64,000 nucleotides of DNA, from assembly GCA_032622095.1 (NCBI GenBank), contig CP136069.1:200355239-200419238 (forward strand), in the 5' to 3' direction. The DNA is from Siphonodentalium dalli. Taxonomy: Eukaryota; Mollusca; Scaphopoda; Gadilida; Siphonodentaliidae. The notes under the pieces were generated by a model. That model was not told the origin of the DNA and searched no databases. It was given only the letters and a program-made list of their open reading frames with translations. Below are positions 63,027-64,000 of this stretch, in pieces. The position numbers were made by a program, and so were the translations under genes. Positions within the stretch are counted from its first letter, which is position 1. The number at the start of each line of letters is the position of its first letter.

Positions 63027-63263
63027 AAGCGAGGCTACGCTAAACCAATTGAAAACTTTAGCGAAATAGAAATTCTCGAAATTGCAATTAAGAACGTTTT
63101 AAAGAAACTTTGTATTGATTCGCTGAAACAAGAACAGGAGTTTATTCTGAGGAGTTTGTTGATAACCAGAAGAGATGTGTTAGCCATTCTCCCTACCGGT
63201 TACGGCAAAAGTTTGCCGCATCAAATAACTCCAATTGATGATTGTTGCCGATTTGAAAAGTAA
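63027..63263 (+). pseudogene. RecQ-like helicase N-terminal fragment
   Basis: A 78-codon open frame without ATG. It carries KKLCIDSLKQEQEFI, matching the LKxEQ region (motif 0) of RecQ-family helicases, then RRDVLAILPTGYGKSL, the Walker A motif (about 63186-63215). The frame stops at 63261. A second frame continues with about 50 open codons (about 63232-63402) that I cannot place in the family. RecQ-like genes are 3'-5' DNA helicases and occur in large copy numbers, often as pseudogenes, in some invertebrates. This piece is truncated and probably dead, unless a splice donor near 63220-63260 makes it a first exon. Confidence 0.65.
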
Positions 63264-63465
63264 ACATTCAGTTGCTATATTTGGAAACGTGAATATTAAT
63301 GAGCTATCGCCAGATGGGAATTCCCCGTTCATCGCGGAAATGAAATTTGGTACCGGTGTCTCTAGACTGAGAGTTGACTGTAAGGAAACCTTGGTCTAGT
63401 TATTACTAGACTGCAGAATAGCTACCCGTGTTGTTGTTCATAGAGGAATTGGATAGATAGAACAA
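63264..63465. other. possible continuation of the helicase fragment
   Basis: An open frame to 63402 (AIFGNVNINELSPDG) looks coding in composition but I do not recognise it. It ends in TAG. Confidence 0.3.
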
Positions 63466-64000
63466 TGTTGATGCCCCTCTCCCTTTCAATGCACCCCTGA
63501 CTCGAATTACGCCAATTTTGACAGCTTTAAGCCATGCCATTAGACACCTCATACCATGGGATGAATTTGTATAAGTTTGGTGGCAATCGGCGACTAAACC
63601 AATTATTATCAGATTTAGTACCCACCCACCGCCCCCCCCCCAAATCTCTCATCCCAACGACACCAATTTGGCGTCTTTAAATCACACAATAAGATTCCTT
63701 GTATAATGGAGAAGATCTCAGAAGAATGTGCATCAATTTGGCGGAATTCGGCGCTAAAATTGTTTTTATCAATTTTGGTGCCCCTCTCCCCTTCCGGGCA
63801 TCTCTGACGCAAACGGCGCGACTTTTGACATATTTAAACCACACCATTATATTCCTCATATTATGGGGATGATTATATATAAGTTTGGTGACAATCGGCG
63901 ACAAATTTATTTTCTGCCCCTCCCCCATTTCTGCCCCTGCAACAACGGCGTCGCTTTAGAAAATTCTAACCCTCACCATTATCTTTCTCGTAAAAATAAC
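63466..64000 (-). mobile_element. truncated Helitron of the 58963 family, minus strand
   Basis: The reverse complement of the 5' third of the element at 58963, with units CATCCCATGGTATGAGGTGT, GGGGAGAGGGGCAC and GCAGGGGCAGAAATGGGGG in the same order. At 64000 it corresponds to about 59075 of the complete copy, so its 5' TC terminus should lie about 110 bp beyond the window. Several C and G runs are present. Confidence 0.75.

Overview
The window looks like intron-rich, repeat-dense nuclear DNA of an invertebrate animal. A lophotrochozoan, perhaps a mollusc, is my guess. The reasons are a gustatory-receptor-like (GRL) seven-helix gene split by phase-0 introns, an FkbM-type methyltransferase of the kind common in marine invertebrates, and many Helitrons, piggyBac-like and hAT-like MITEs and a decayed Ty3/gypsy element. 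There is no bacterial-style gene packing, and I recognised no tRNA, rRNA or CRISPR array. The species is not identified.

Layout. 1-11635 is a head-to-tail array of a 3316-bp non-coding unit (3.5 nearly identical copies). It is followed by an inverted copy (11636-14560). 14561-16915 holds short repeats, a foldback element and a TTAA-flanked MITE. 16916-25004 is five Helitrons joined end to end. 25005-33687 is mostly unassigned DNA with MITEs, minus-strand Helitrons and a possible spliced non-coding transcript.

The main result is one gene from 33688 to 62129 on the + strand. Exon 1 (327 codons), exon 2 (23), exon 3 (30) and exon 4 (38 plus stop) join in phase 0 into a 418-residue GRL protein ending with the TYxxxxxQ family signature. 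The exons lie 20.0, 6.3 and 0.9 kb apart, and only exon 1 is obvious as a long ORF. Intron 1 holds minus-strand Helitrons with a hAT insertion, a dead Ty3/gypsy pol, a tandem repeat interrupted by a piggyBac-like MITE, several minisatellites, and an antisense FkbM-like gene carrying two compensating frameshifts. Intron 2 starts as a 44-bp minisatellite that copies the exon 2 splice donor. It also holds a decayed proline-rich repeat gene and another Helitron family. It ends at an acceptor that has itself been duplicated 58 bp upstream.

62130-64000 contains promoter-like motifs, a fragment of a RecQ-like helicase (Walker A) and a truncated Helitron running off the window. Apart from the GRL gene, almost every coding remnant here is broken. 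The window is best read as one long host gene whose introns have collected mobile DNA, flanked by a large satellite-like array.
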